Shown here: positions 1 through 11,083 of the stretch, piece after piece
Layout: the number at the start of each line of letters is the position of its first letter
How positions within the stretch are numbered: position 1 is the stretch's first letter
Source of the DNA: Synchiropus splendidus
Lineage: Eukaryota; Chordata; Actinopteri; Syngnathiformes; Callionymidae
DNA length: 64,000 nt
Assembly (NCBI RefSeq): GCF_027744825.2
Contig: NC_071342.1
Location: 18,878,501-18,942,500 of the forward strand
Direction: 5' to 3'
Notes under the pieces: model-generated
What the model saw: the letters and a program-made list of their open reading frames with translations, nothing else
The model's database searches: none
What the model was told of the DNA's origin: nothing
Made by a program: the position numbers and the translations under genes

Positions 1-102
1 GGTAAATACACGACCAAACTACTTTGGAGGTTAGCCATTTGTTCAACAAGGTATATTCCCGTTCCCCAGTATGTTTACGTCATTGCTGTTGGGTCTATTC
101 CA

Positions 103-181
103 GGAAAGTATGGTGGGACAGTTGGGACTGGACGAAAAGGTGACAGCCAAACAAGCTGGAAAATGTAAAACAAAAGTACAA
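103..181 (+). CDS. Possible penultimate exon of an unknown gene (left edge)
   Basis: The segment follows TCTATTCCAG and is followed by GTATGT. It reads ESMVGQLGLDEKVTAKQAGK, then CKTKVQ, in one open frame. A second acceptor (TGTTCTTTAG) at 312 would add two residues and a stop, then AATAAA signals occur at 453, 552 and 629. This could be the tail of a plus-strand gene whose body lies left of the window. I do not recognise the protein, and chance is a serious alternative. Confidence 0.22.
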
Positions 182-684
182 GGTATGTTGTATTTATGAT
201 TATTAAACCTGCTGACTCAATAAAAACAACAATGAATGTCAACCAAACTATTATAAAGCCTGCATTAATACAAATATGACATCTTAATGTTCATGCATCT
301 CTGTTCTTTAGGAACTTGAACCTGCCTTTCTGAGGGCAACACCCTCACAGCATGAAAAAGACAAAAATCAAGTCCAGTTTTGGATTCACCTCTTGAATTG
401 CATGAATCAAAAAGAGAACAAAAGCAAATTATACATTAAAAAATACATTAGCAATAAAGTGTGTTATGTGATCGTGTGATAGATGAGACATAGTTCTGTT
501 ACCAAGATATTCATCACCAAAAAGATTTAGGATTTATACTGAGAATCTTTCAATAAAATGTTCATAAAATGAAATACTATATTATGAAACAACATTTCAT
601 GCATATAATATGATTCTCATTGCTTTGTAATAAAGATAATTCTTCTGTACAATCTGATCTTCCTCCTCAACATCCATAAACATC

Positions 685-2245
685 ATGTCCCTGAAAGCTT
701 CCTTGTCACTCTTGCTGCTGCTCTTCTTCACCTCCCTTCACCTCTGTCTATTCTCTCTCAAGACTCATGCAGTCAGAGTCAAAAGAGCCAAATAGAGAGC
801 GATGAGATTTTAGGTGAATCAAGTGTTTTACACAATATTTAAAACAGGATTTTAAAATGACATCATTTTCTACATAGCTAAGACATCAAAACTTCAACTT
901 TGCATTCTGAATTATATTAAGAAACACAAGTTAGTGAGAAAAGAGAAGCGGCCATCAGAACACTTAAAACAAGTTGTTTTAAATAGTCAGCTATAATTCG
1001 GATCCTTGATCAATGCGGAGCGACCAATAATCCTTTAAAGATGTCCAGACTGAGTCGGAACAGAGGCATCTGTTCTGAACTGAAGAACACTCTGAAATGA
1101 AAAACGAGTAAATGAGCTTTAAAAAGAGAACATTCATTTGGTAGGTAAATATTTCACGTGTAAAATCTTAGCAGGTCCAGTGCAGAATTAGGGCTTTTAT
1201 TCATATTATATTGACCTATATTAGTCAAGGTTGTGGCTCCATAAAATGAATATCAATCACCAATCATTTCTTCATAAGCATTGCAGTGTTTTAATGTGCA
1301 AAATGTTAATATTTGTACGATTGTATTTGAGGTTACTCCTTCAAGTGCCTCTCTGTGATGTTACTATGGTGTTTGAGTTATGCTTGATAGTGATGCTCCA
1401 TGAAGCAGCTTAGGATGAGGATCAGCCTCTCTTAAGTCTGAGGCCTTGATTCTCGGTCAGAAAATGGGGCACCAAGTAGTCGCTGGAGACCCGAGGAAGT
1501 CCCACTATTCCCAGGAAAACCTGGACCTGCAGCCCTGGACATTCGTCCGGGGATAAAAGACGGGAATGAAATGAACCCATTCTGTTATTTTCCACATCAA
1601 CCAGCACTGAAGGTTGAGTCAACATCCACCCAAACATATGTGTGGCATTTACATCTCAGACTGCGGACGTTAGTGAACATGAAAACAGACGCACAGTGTG
1701 GAGTCCTGCGGGAAAAAAAAGCACAGCGAACGAAAGCAGTGGAAATAGTTAATGTTTTCCAGCGATATAAATCTTTCAGATGCTCTTCAGTGGGTGTGTA
1801 CATCTATAAATCATTTTCAGCTTAATAATAAAAGGCGCTGGCAGCAGCAGGATGTGATGTCACCGGCAGATCGACCTCAAGCAACGTGTGAAATGACAAA
1901 AGCCTCTTTTGTTTCTGTACTTTGATATAAACACACCATCCCCACAATTACCACGACGTGCCTCACCTGTTCCAGCAAGATTCCAGCCCACAGCAGTAAA
2001 AGACGTCGCACTTTTATCTGGCTCGGCGATGGATAGTTCTGTCGATACGCCCCCCTTACTATGGCTGTGGGCAAGGAGGATACAGTAAAAATAATTGCTG
2101 GGTCGACTTGATACTGTAGGGCGTTTCCAAGCTTCCACGAGCCAGGTACAAAACCAAAAACATGTTTCATAATGCCTGAAACATGAAGCGGAGCTGTGAG
2201 CATGAGAGGAAGAGAACTTAATCTCCAATTCAGCAAAAAGAACAC
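685..2245. other. No gene recognised; short signal-peptide-like frame at its start
   Basis: At 685-795 a 36-codon plus-strand frame starts [19 protein letters not shown] and ends VRVKRAK, like a secretory signal followed by basic residues, but it is too short to call. Small overlapping frames elsewhere are unconvincing. Confidence 0.5.
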
Positions 2246-2247
2246 AC

Positions 2248-2897
<650 letters not shown>

Positions 2898-3386
2898 TAG
2901 CAGAGACCTGTTAGCAAGATGGCATCTATTTAGCTTCTTAGACTCTTTTTTTTTCAGCATTTACAGCAAGATAAATACACATTAGCGAGCTATTAATTCA
3001 ATATACTGCATATTTCATATATCATATTCACTAGAAAGTTTAGGTAAATCAACACCCTTGCACGTTGTGCTAAGGGATTAGCATTAAAAAGCTATCAGGA
3101 CAAATGAATAGTGAAGACGTCTAGAGTTAAGAGGCTACCTTAAACAACTCCCAGCAACATGTTGTGTATCTATACATGATTCAAAACAATATCAAGTAAA
3201 AATATTTTGATGAAATAATCTTACGTATTTAAAACTTCTTTCTTACTTTTTCTTTCCAGGAAATAGAAGCACAGCATGCTAATTTAACTTAAACATAAAT
3301 ATTTTTTGTCATTTGATGTTGATGTATATTTTAAAGATCCGCAAACAATGTCTCGACACTAAAGTTGTGCTTCGTTGTTGCTGTAC
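2898..3386. other. Intergenic, nothing recognised
   Basis: AT-rich sequence without exon-like blocks, repeats or RNA genes that I can recognise. Confidence 0.6.
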
Positions 3387-3454
3387 TGACGTCACAATTG
3401 GTCGGCTGTTATGGAGCTCTTCACTGATTGGCCGGTGGATTCGGTGTAAAATAG
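3387..3454 (+). promoter_or_regulatory. Promoter-like module: CRE plus two inverted CCAAT boxes
   Basis: A full palindromic CRE TGACGTCA (3387-3394), ATTGG at 3397-3401 and 3427-3431, and a TATA-like TGTAAAATAG at 3445-3454 lie in proximal-promoter order. No recognisable gene follows. Function is inferred from motifs alone. Confidence 0.35.
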
Positions 3455-3589
3455 GGCAACACACAGACTGGGCTGCCTTGCATTAAGGTATTCCCTCATT
3501 CCCCATTGTGAAATTTGTTATCTATCATGTGACTGCCTGGCTTCCATTAGGCCTCACACTCCCCTCCAACCTTCCTGCCCTCCCTTCCT

Positions 3590-4300
3590 TCTCTCCATCA
3601 CTCTCTGATAGAGAGAGGGTGAGGGGGTCTGCGACACATCTCTTCCCACGTATACAGATCTGGACCCCTGTTTATTTGTGCGGCGTCATGCTCAGCGGGA
3701 GCCTGGACGCGCGTCCGCCTGCGCCACATGTGCGGCCCTACATCCACACATCTGCTGCACACATCTACTGACGCTGATGTAAAGCTGATCAAACAGATGA
3801 AAGGCCATGGGTTTGCGTCCTTATCGGAGGAGTCATACAGCAGGTATGCGGCAACGCACGCTCACGATAAAGCAAATCTCCACCAACCTATCAGCCCCGC
3901 GGAGCTGGCGCCGTGTCAGGGCTGATATCGCACGACAGAGAGGGATTATGGGAGAAAAATGGAGTCTGTCAAACATGTGGCCAAACAGATAACTGGGGCT
4001 CTGGACTGGACCGGTATCAATCACCCTGACTCTTTATCAGGCTCCCAGCAGGCCCGCTGGCCTCCCCCGCCGCGGCCTGGCTCTGAGGCCGGGGGTGACC
4101 ACTCTGCTGGTCTGGTGTCAGGGTGATGGAGCGGGGGCTCTCCTGATGGACGCCTCCCCTTCACCTCCAGAGAAAGTGCTGGGAAAAACCAGGGAGGAGA
4201 GATCTGTCTCCACCATCAACACCGCTATCCACCACTCTCGCGGCATCTTTGAAACCTTTTTTTTTTCACGACAGCGCTTGACCTCCAGCAGCTAATAAAG
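3590..4300. other. GC-rich low-copy block, possible regulatory sequence
   Basis: More GC-rich than its surroundings and free of simple repeats. It contains GATAAAG, CTTTATC, TGATCAAACAGATG and CCGCCGCGGCC-like stretches. It lies in the wdr11 downstream flank, where vertebrates have conserved non-coding DNA near FGFR2. No coding frame is convincing. Low confidence. Confidence 0.25.
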
Positions 4301-4463
4301 TTTGTTTAAAACGCTCTTTCAAACTCTTATTATGAGCGGCCGCCTGGTTGATGCTGAAACCAAAACATCGGTCCTCTGTGAAACTTGTTAAGAACAACTT
4401 ACAGTGTCAGGGTCTAATGGGCATGTCCCAGCTAGTTGGGGCAAGAGGAGGGGAACCTTTATT

Positions 4464-4486
4464 GCTAACCCTAACCCTAACCCTTA
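4464..4486 (+). repeat. Short interstitial telomere-like repeat
   Basis: About three and a half CTAACC units in a row. Too short to imply a fusion point; such patches are common. Confidence 0.8.
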
Positions 4487-4499
4487 AAATGTGACAGAA

Positions 4500-5257
4500 A
4501 TAGTCTCGATGTGAAAATAAATTAATAAAAATAAAAAATAATAATAATTGATGTTCACTTAATTTAGAAATGACCAAAGACTTTTTTTTTCACCAATTAT
4601 GTATATTTTACATTATAAAATCAAATATCTAAATAATCTTATTTTTTCACAAATGATGAACAAAAATGAAAAAAATAAAAATGAAATAAATAATTGCTGT
4701 CGATAGCTTTGTTTAAATATTCATCTTTGGTCACACAAATAATCTGTGATTTTTTTTTTTATTTAAAAAATTAAAAACATTTTTAGATTTTTCTTCTGTC
4801 AGACAAAAAAAAAAATACTCTACTTTAACCACACAAATAAATGCAAAACTTTTAATATTCTCCTTTTATACGCCACAAAAAAATGCAAACATGAAAAACT
4901 TTCCTTTAATAGTCTTCTTTGTCTCAAAAATAATTTGCAAAAATTAAAGAAGTGTATATATATATATTTTTTATACACTTCTTTCCTCACACACATAAAC
5001 AGAAATGAAAAAAAAAAACGTGTTTTATCCACAAAGAAAGATGAAAAACATTAAATTAAAATGTTTTTGTTTTGTTGGACAAATAATTCTCAAAACAAAA
5101 AAACAAAACAATAAAAAAAATGTAAAAAATTATTTTCAGGCAAATATTTTGCAAAAACACTTTTATATATTCTTCTATAATCACACAAATAGAAGAAAAA
5201 TGATTAATATTTGTCGCTACCTTTGTTTATATATATATATATTTATATTTTTTTGAC
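4500..5257. repeat. Degenerate AT-rich tandem-like array
   Basis: Phrases recur in diverged form: TCACACAAATAA..., AAAATGAAAAA..., and a longer unit seen at 4693-4725 (TGTCGATAGCTTTGTTTA) and 5207-5230 (TGTCGCTACCTTTGTTTA). The array includes a perfect 13-bp inverted repeat at 4946-4958 / 4972-4984 around a TA tract. No gene. Confidence 0.6.
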
Positions 5258-5344
5258 ACATCTCCTGGCGATCCTAGCATCTCACCAAGTTTCACAACTC
5301 ATAAAACAGAGAAAAGAACCCAAGGTGAGATGGTATTTGGAGAG

Positions 5345-5370
5345 TGACGTCACAGAACAGGCAGTATAAA
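5345..5370 (+). promoter_or_regulatory. Orphan CRE-TATA core promoter
   Basis: TGACGTCA at 5345-5352 and a canonical TATAAA at 5365-5370 are 12 bp apart, the compact layout of cAMP-responsive genes. Transcription would start near 5395-5400 on the plus strand. The following 500 bp contain only short frames (for example 20 codons from 5414), so the transcript could be non-coding or its coding exon distant. Confidence 0.4.
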
Positions 5371-5886
5371 TGCAGACATTCGATTGAGAGCCACTGGGCT
5401 CCGGTCTCGCCTCATGCTCACAAACACACTGAGAGACATCCACGCTGTGAGAAGAAGCCAAAATACACTTAACTAATCTGCTTGATCTGGCAATTTATTG
5501 ACGATGAAAACTTCAAACGGGCTGGAAACTGGAGCCACATGCATCTTCTAAACCGTGGCCAATGCAATTTCCACCCGGGAGGAGGCGAGGTCGGGGGGCG
5601 GGGGGAGTAAATGGTGAGAGGAGGCCGACGATTAGATGAGCCTTTATTGGCGGCGTTGGCTTAAACAAGAAACTAATTCAAGCGTTGATGACAGGCCACA
5701 TTCCTGCTGCTCCGTCGTCGCGCTCCTGTATGAGGCGGTGAGAGACTCGCTGGCTCTCTCTGACCCAGACATGTCCCTCCACCGGCTGGGGCTTTACATC
5801 AGGGGGGAGAGCAGCGCACTCTGCTCGTGGCATGGAAGCATCTACTGAGAACCATGATCCAGCTGAGGCCGGAGTATCCCAGCTGG

Positions 5887-6045
5887 TGCCTTCTCCCTCT
5901 GCCTGCATGGCACTCTGGTTTCCTCCCACAAACCCAACACATACCAAGGTGAAGGGGTGGCTCTCAGTTGTCTGCAGATGGTTGTCATCGTCCGCCTCAT
6001 GATGGACTGCAGAGCTGTCCAGGGTGTCCCCCGTCAGGATAAAGA
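5887..6045 (+). repeat. Old teleost dispersed repeat (TTTCCTCCCACA ... TGTCCAGGGTGT)
   Basis: The order CTTCTCCCTCTGCCTGCATG, GGTTTCCTCCCACA, TGGTTGTCATCGTCCGCC, ATGATGGACTGC and CTGTCCAGGGTGTCCCCCG follows a repeat found in nearly all fish genomes, with scattered substitutions and gaps. It is a SINE or LINE-tail sequence. I do not assign the family. Confidence 0.65.
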
Positions 6046-8541
6046 GTCCACAACAGTTGAGGCTCCAAGTGAACTTTGGACACACCGTCTCATATCACCT
6101 CCACATGTGTGCCGTCGACAGTTTCCTGTGAGCTTATTAATGAAGAGGCAGCAGATCGGGGGATCCAGGACTGAGGGAGGCGGCTCATTTGTCTTCGTTG
6201 TGCAGATTTATCCTTCCTGTGTGGAGCCATACGTCTTCAGGGATCAAAGTTAAGGTGAGTTTAGCTGGACATCAATCCCACTTTGAGTGTGAGGCCTTTT
6301 CTTCGCTGGACAACTTCAGCTACACCAAGCCAAAATGGACTTCACGTTCACCTCAAGCCAGGACCGGAGCATGTGATGAGCTGACCTCCTCAGACGACTT
6401 AAATGATGGTATTATATACAGTAGATCATCAAATCTGAGTAAATTCAGTCTGTCAAGTCGGTTGCCTGCAGGGATGTTTAAGGTCCAGCAGGTGTCAGTA
6501 TTCAGCGACACAGTATCAACACAGTATCAGCAGTAACGCTTTACGATGCCTCATGTACCCATCAGTAGCTCAGACCTTCGGCTCTTTCTAATGTCTCGGT
6601 CGGGAAGTCGCTGCTGAAGGAGGCTGGTCCTGTTCTGTGTCAGGAGGTGAGGGAGAGGAGGACCAGAGACGCTGGAGACTACAGCCTGACTCATCTCGTC
6701 TAGGGTCATGACTGACTGGTCTCTTATCTCTGGATATCTGCTTGAACCTGAGCTTCCACTCTCATTTTATTTTTATAGTTCCATCTTTTTACTTATCATT
6801 TCATGACTCATCGTGGTATAATAAATAGCCAAGTCAGATCCATCACCACTGCCCGTGAGGAGGTTCGGTAGCCACAAGTCCAGCTGGGCTTTACAAGCAG
6901 CCCCGATCACGTGACCCCACTGTTGGGTCTGCTGAGCTCTCCTGGTTCCACTTAGAGCCCCGTTTCATTATTTTTGATTTATCACTGTCATGTTTGCCAG
7001 TCGCCATGTTCCCCTACCAAGTGGAATTGATTGTGTCCAATAATGGATCGTGGAGGGGCTGCAGAGGTTGACCAGGGTCGACCCGAACACAGCATGAAGC
7101 GTGGCGGCATCGTACATCAGCGTTGTTTCCAGAATACATTAACGTGTTTGCTCATTTATGTGGATGACTGGGTCTCAAAATACAAGCATGACTCTGGGAC
7201 CATCCTACTTCTGACACCAGTGAGTAAAGAAAGCTATCGCCTACGTTCTCTTGAGCAGTGATCCGCTGTCATAACACGTACTTTCACCCAAACTTGAATT
7301 CCATTCTTAGCCATTCCAAAGATTCAGATCAGGAGTTGGAACTAGCGTCTGCACTCTTCACATGATTGGTTGGGGGCCGTTAAAACGGCTCTGTTCTGGT
7401 GCCGGACACTCTCACTGAGACAAGGACTTGGACCCCGAAAGCAGCAAGCAGGGGAAGAGAACCGGGGTCCATCCTCCATTAGCATAATAGAATTAGCACG
7501 GGGACAAAGGCCGCATTAGAGCACCCACGGTGGCATTTGGAGAGGATCCATCTCTCTTTTGCTCCGTGGGTTGGTGCTTCGAGGAAGAAGGAAATCTGTC
7601 TTTTGTCCCGCTCCTTTCTTAGCAGGCTGGCCAGAGAGAGGCCCGGAGGATTCACATGCAAAGACCCGGACAGAAACAACTGCTCCAACAACCTGTTGGT
7701 GACCGACACGATAAACATACAGGGAGAGAAGTGACTCTATTCCACCTGTTTACATGTGTCAGTCACTCATTCACGTATCGGTTACATTCTCCCAAAACAA
7801 TTTTTTCTGTACATCGTCACCAAAATATTCTTCAAGAATTTCAATCATTAACAGCTTTATTTTTCTTCAAGAATCACCATCTGAGGGTTTTTCATACCAA
7901 CATGAAAAAACACCATAAATAGTACACATTTTTAATATACTAAGGGTTAACTACATTTAAATACGTTCCTGAGCCTAGTGGGTTGAAGACTTTATAACTC
8001 CATATTTACTTCAGTCAAATCTTGAATAAACACAGGAGGTGATATTAGTCATCTAACTTCTACTTTTCAACATCAATTTGTTAGTTCTGCTGGGTTTCTC
8101 TCAAATGTTCATCCACTTCGTGGCTTGCTCCTCAGTTCCACAAGACTACTGTACAGATCAACCCGAAATTTCAATCATTCATGATAACAAGAAGACAGTG
8201 CGACATGTTTGACCATATTAGTTCCTGAGACCTCACGAATTCCCTTCACAGTAAAGGCCGGTGTTCTGTTCTAAGATGATCTGTTCAGTAGACGCGCAGC
8301 ATGTGGCTTTGACCTCATGATCCTCTTTCCTGGTCTCTGCTGCTCTCTAGCGGACAACCAATAAACCTCGTATCTACGCCACAAAGGGACTATTACTGAA
8401 CAGTACGAATCAAAACCGACTTAAGATAAGTCTTCTAAAAGAAAAAAAAGAAAAAAAAAAGATTTTTTTATATAGATTTTTTTATTTCAATTTTCGAGAT
8501 TAATCAGGGTTGTTTTTTGGTCTCATTAATTATGCAAAAAA

Positions 8542-8575
<34 letters not shown>

Positions 8576-10218
8576 TATAATGATAAAAAAAACTTTCAGT
8601 TACATTACACAATAATACGATACAAATTTTAATGGGAAAAATGGCCAACATGCTTATAGTGATGACATCACACAGACGTAAATGGATTATTGATACATTT
8701 AAAAAAAAATAGATTTGATCATGATATTCTTCAATAACCATAAAAGTTATGTTATTGTCTCTGTGGCAACTGCAGGCCCATCTGTGTCATTTCATGCTAT
8801 TAACCTATAAACTTTTAGAACTTTAAGGGATTTTTGTGACGGCTGAAAAGCTGAAAGTTAGCCACCAACCCCATGAACTCGGATGTATTATATGTTTGTT
8901 GCGGCTCTAAATCCCCAAGAAGGCGTGTTCCATCGAGGTGGCTCATAATTCAGGGAGCCTGCTACGAGGGCGCTCCGTCCAGACCCGGACACAGCGCTCT
9001 CTCTATTGCCTCCAGGACACAAAGCTCTCTCTTGCAGCGCTCGCCGGCTTTCTGCTGTGATTGATTACCATTTCAACCACAGAGCGGATGTTTTTGCTCT
9101 GAAAACCACAGGCGAGAGTCCGGCCTGGATCAGCTTCTCTCTTGGCACAGCAGCACGTGCTTCTGCCCGGTACAGAAGGCCTGTATGGGCCACGGCGGAA
9201 CTGAACAGCAGAGCACTTCTGGGACTTCAGTCCCTCACAGCGCTGCTCACACATCAGGAAACACACACTCTTGCTTGACTAGAAACCAAAACACGCAGAG
9301 GCCTGACACACCAGGACCGAGAGCTGCGCCTTCATCCTTGGATGCACTTTTCAGACAAACATGTGCACAACAGCAGCGCAGGAAGTGATGGCTCTGCAGC
9401 ACAGGTATCCTTTACATCCTCTCCTGGCTCTCCAGCCGTGTAAGGAGACACCCTGCTCCAACGTACGGCAGCACACAGGAGGCCACTTCCTTCATAAACA
9501 GTCTTCACATTCCTCCGCCGCAGATCGGTCGAGGATGCTGGTGAATGGCCTGAAGCCGACCGTACAGTGCTCAAGAATTCAAGACACGCAGCTCACCGTG
9601 GTGATGTCAGTCACCACGACTCAGATTCTCTCTCCAATATTTGATCATACCACTGCAAGTTACTCTTTCCAGTCAGGGAACACAGTCAGGAATGCATCCA
9701 GTCCCAGATCATATGAGGAGTTTCACCGGAGAGCTGTACTTTCATTACTTCAAACCGACACACACCTCCCTTTATTTCCCTTCAAAGGCTTAGTTCAAAA
9801 GCTATCCGACCTTCGAAGTAGCAAAGCGTCTGATGCTGTGTTGAAGAATCTGAATAGCGGCTAATGCGCTAGTCATGCTGTGATGCTAACTGTTGGTAAA
9901 CCATGGTGGCAAAAGGTCATTAAACGTTTGAAGCCAAAATTGAAAATGTACGCGCTCAACTTAGACAGGATCAGAGGATCTAGAGACCATCCACAAGTTG
10001 AGGCCTGCTCCGCTGCATCACCGTGCCGAGGGCAACATTCAAGATTTATTTATTTAAGTCTAATAGGCTACATACTTTTAACGCACATGTTGACTTCCTG
10101 TGCCACTTATTGTAGGTACTATAGGAACATCACACCCGTACACCATAATCCGTATTACAGCGATGAAAGACAAAGGCTAAAATCGACCTGGATCCATCAG
10201 TATTTGGATTAAGTGCCA
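6046..10218. other. Intergenic, no gene recognised
   Basis: Mixed sequence with several GC-rich patches (7030-7740, 8870-9560). A poly-A then TA microsatellite lies at 8536-8580. The longest frame (9361-9864 plus, 167 codons) has no family features and fits chance. No tRNA or rRNA seen. Confidence 0.6.
8536..8580. repeat. A24 followed by (TA)n
   Basis: A run of 24 A then about ten TA units. On the plus strand it resembles a retroposon tail, but no recognisable body precedes it. Confidence 0.9.
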
Positions 10219-10226
10219 ATAAGAAA

Positions 10227-11075
10227 CAGTGGCGGCTGGCCAGTAGGAGGCTCTGGGGCACTGCCACACACGTTATAGGGAATTTATTTTTATCACTGTT
10301 GAATACTAGGCACTAACTGTTATTGTTCTGAGTAAGCAAGCGTTCAGAGTTCTCTATAAAAATCACTGTATTTTGGAGGAAGCTGCTTCCTCCTCATTGT
10401 ACACCGCTTGGGGGTCACTGCCAAACACAGACATGAAACAGTTACATGACGCCAGAAATTCATCCCATCAGCACTGGAAGCATTGCCGCCTGAGGTGCAC
10501 TTCTCTGCCGAGTCCCACGTTTCCAAATTAGTCATGGCTCTTCTTCTGCTGACAATTTGCCCTTTTCCACTGGGCGTCCTGAGGCCGTTCCGGGCCCAGC
10601 AGTGACAATCGCATAGACTTTCAGAACCTCTTCCAGTCTGGCTCTAGAATACAGGGCTTTGACATCACTGTAAACTGATTGGCCAATAGAGCCGGGGGCG
10701 TGTGGGTGAGCGCACCTACCTTGACTCTAACACTTACAGGTAAACAACTCAGCAGTTCATTGGTGAAAATGGCTTTACACACAGCTTCAACCATTCTGTA
10801 GAGACAGAGACGTCCAGCCGTGGCCCGGGCATTTCTGTCACCATACAATGGAGGTGTTTTCTTCATGCTCTTTTGACCAATCGTGTGTAATTTTGCAAAT
10901 GGTTACATGGCCATTTCCATTTTTTCATGTAATTTATCACACAACTCTGGAACATCTGAGCACTGCACACACTAAGAATATGATGCGCTGGATGCCGGTT
11001 CCTACTGAATATCTCGGACAGTCGGGCGATTGCTAGGGATTATTTTTTACCTTTGTTTTGCACCAGCCACTACTG
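10227..11075. mobile_element. Non-autonomous hAT element with 8-bp target duplication
   Basis: Left end CAGTGGCGGCTGG (10227) and right end, read inward, CAGTAGTGGCTGG (ending 11075) match at 11 of 13 bases. The 8 bp outside are ATAAGAAA (10219-10226) and GTAAGAAA (11076-11083), 7 of 8 identical, the duplication length of hAT transposons. The 849-bp interior has no transposase frame, so it is an internally deleted or MITE-like copy. Confidence 0.75.
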
Positions 11076-11083
11076 GTAAGAAA

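Noticed and set aside
4464..4486. Telomere-like repeat as evidence for a chromosome fusion
   Set aside because: Only about three and a half units; short internal telomere repeats are common.
9361..9864. 167-codon plus-strand frame
   Set aside because: No domain, no splice-consistent neighbours, ordinary composition; the length is within chance for 64 kb in six frames.
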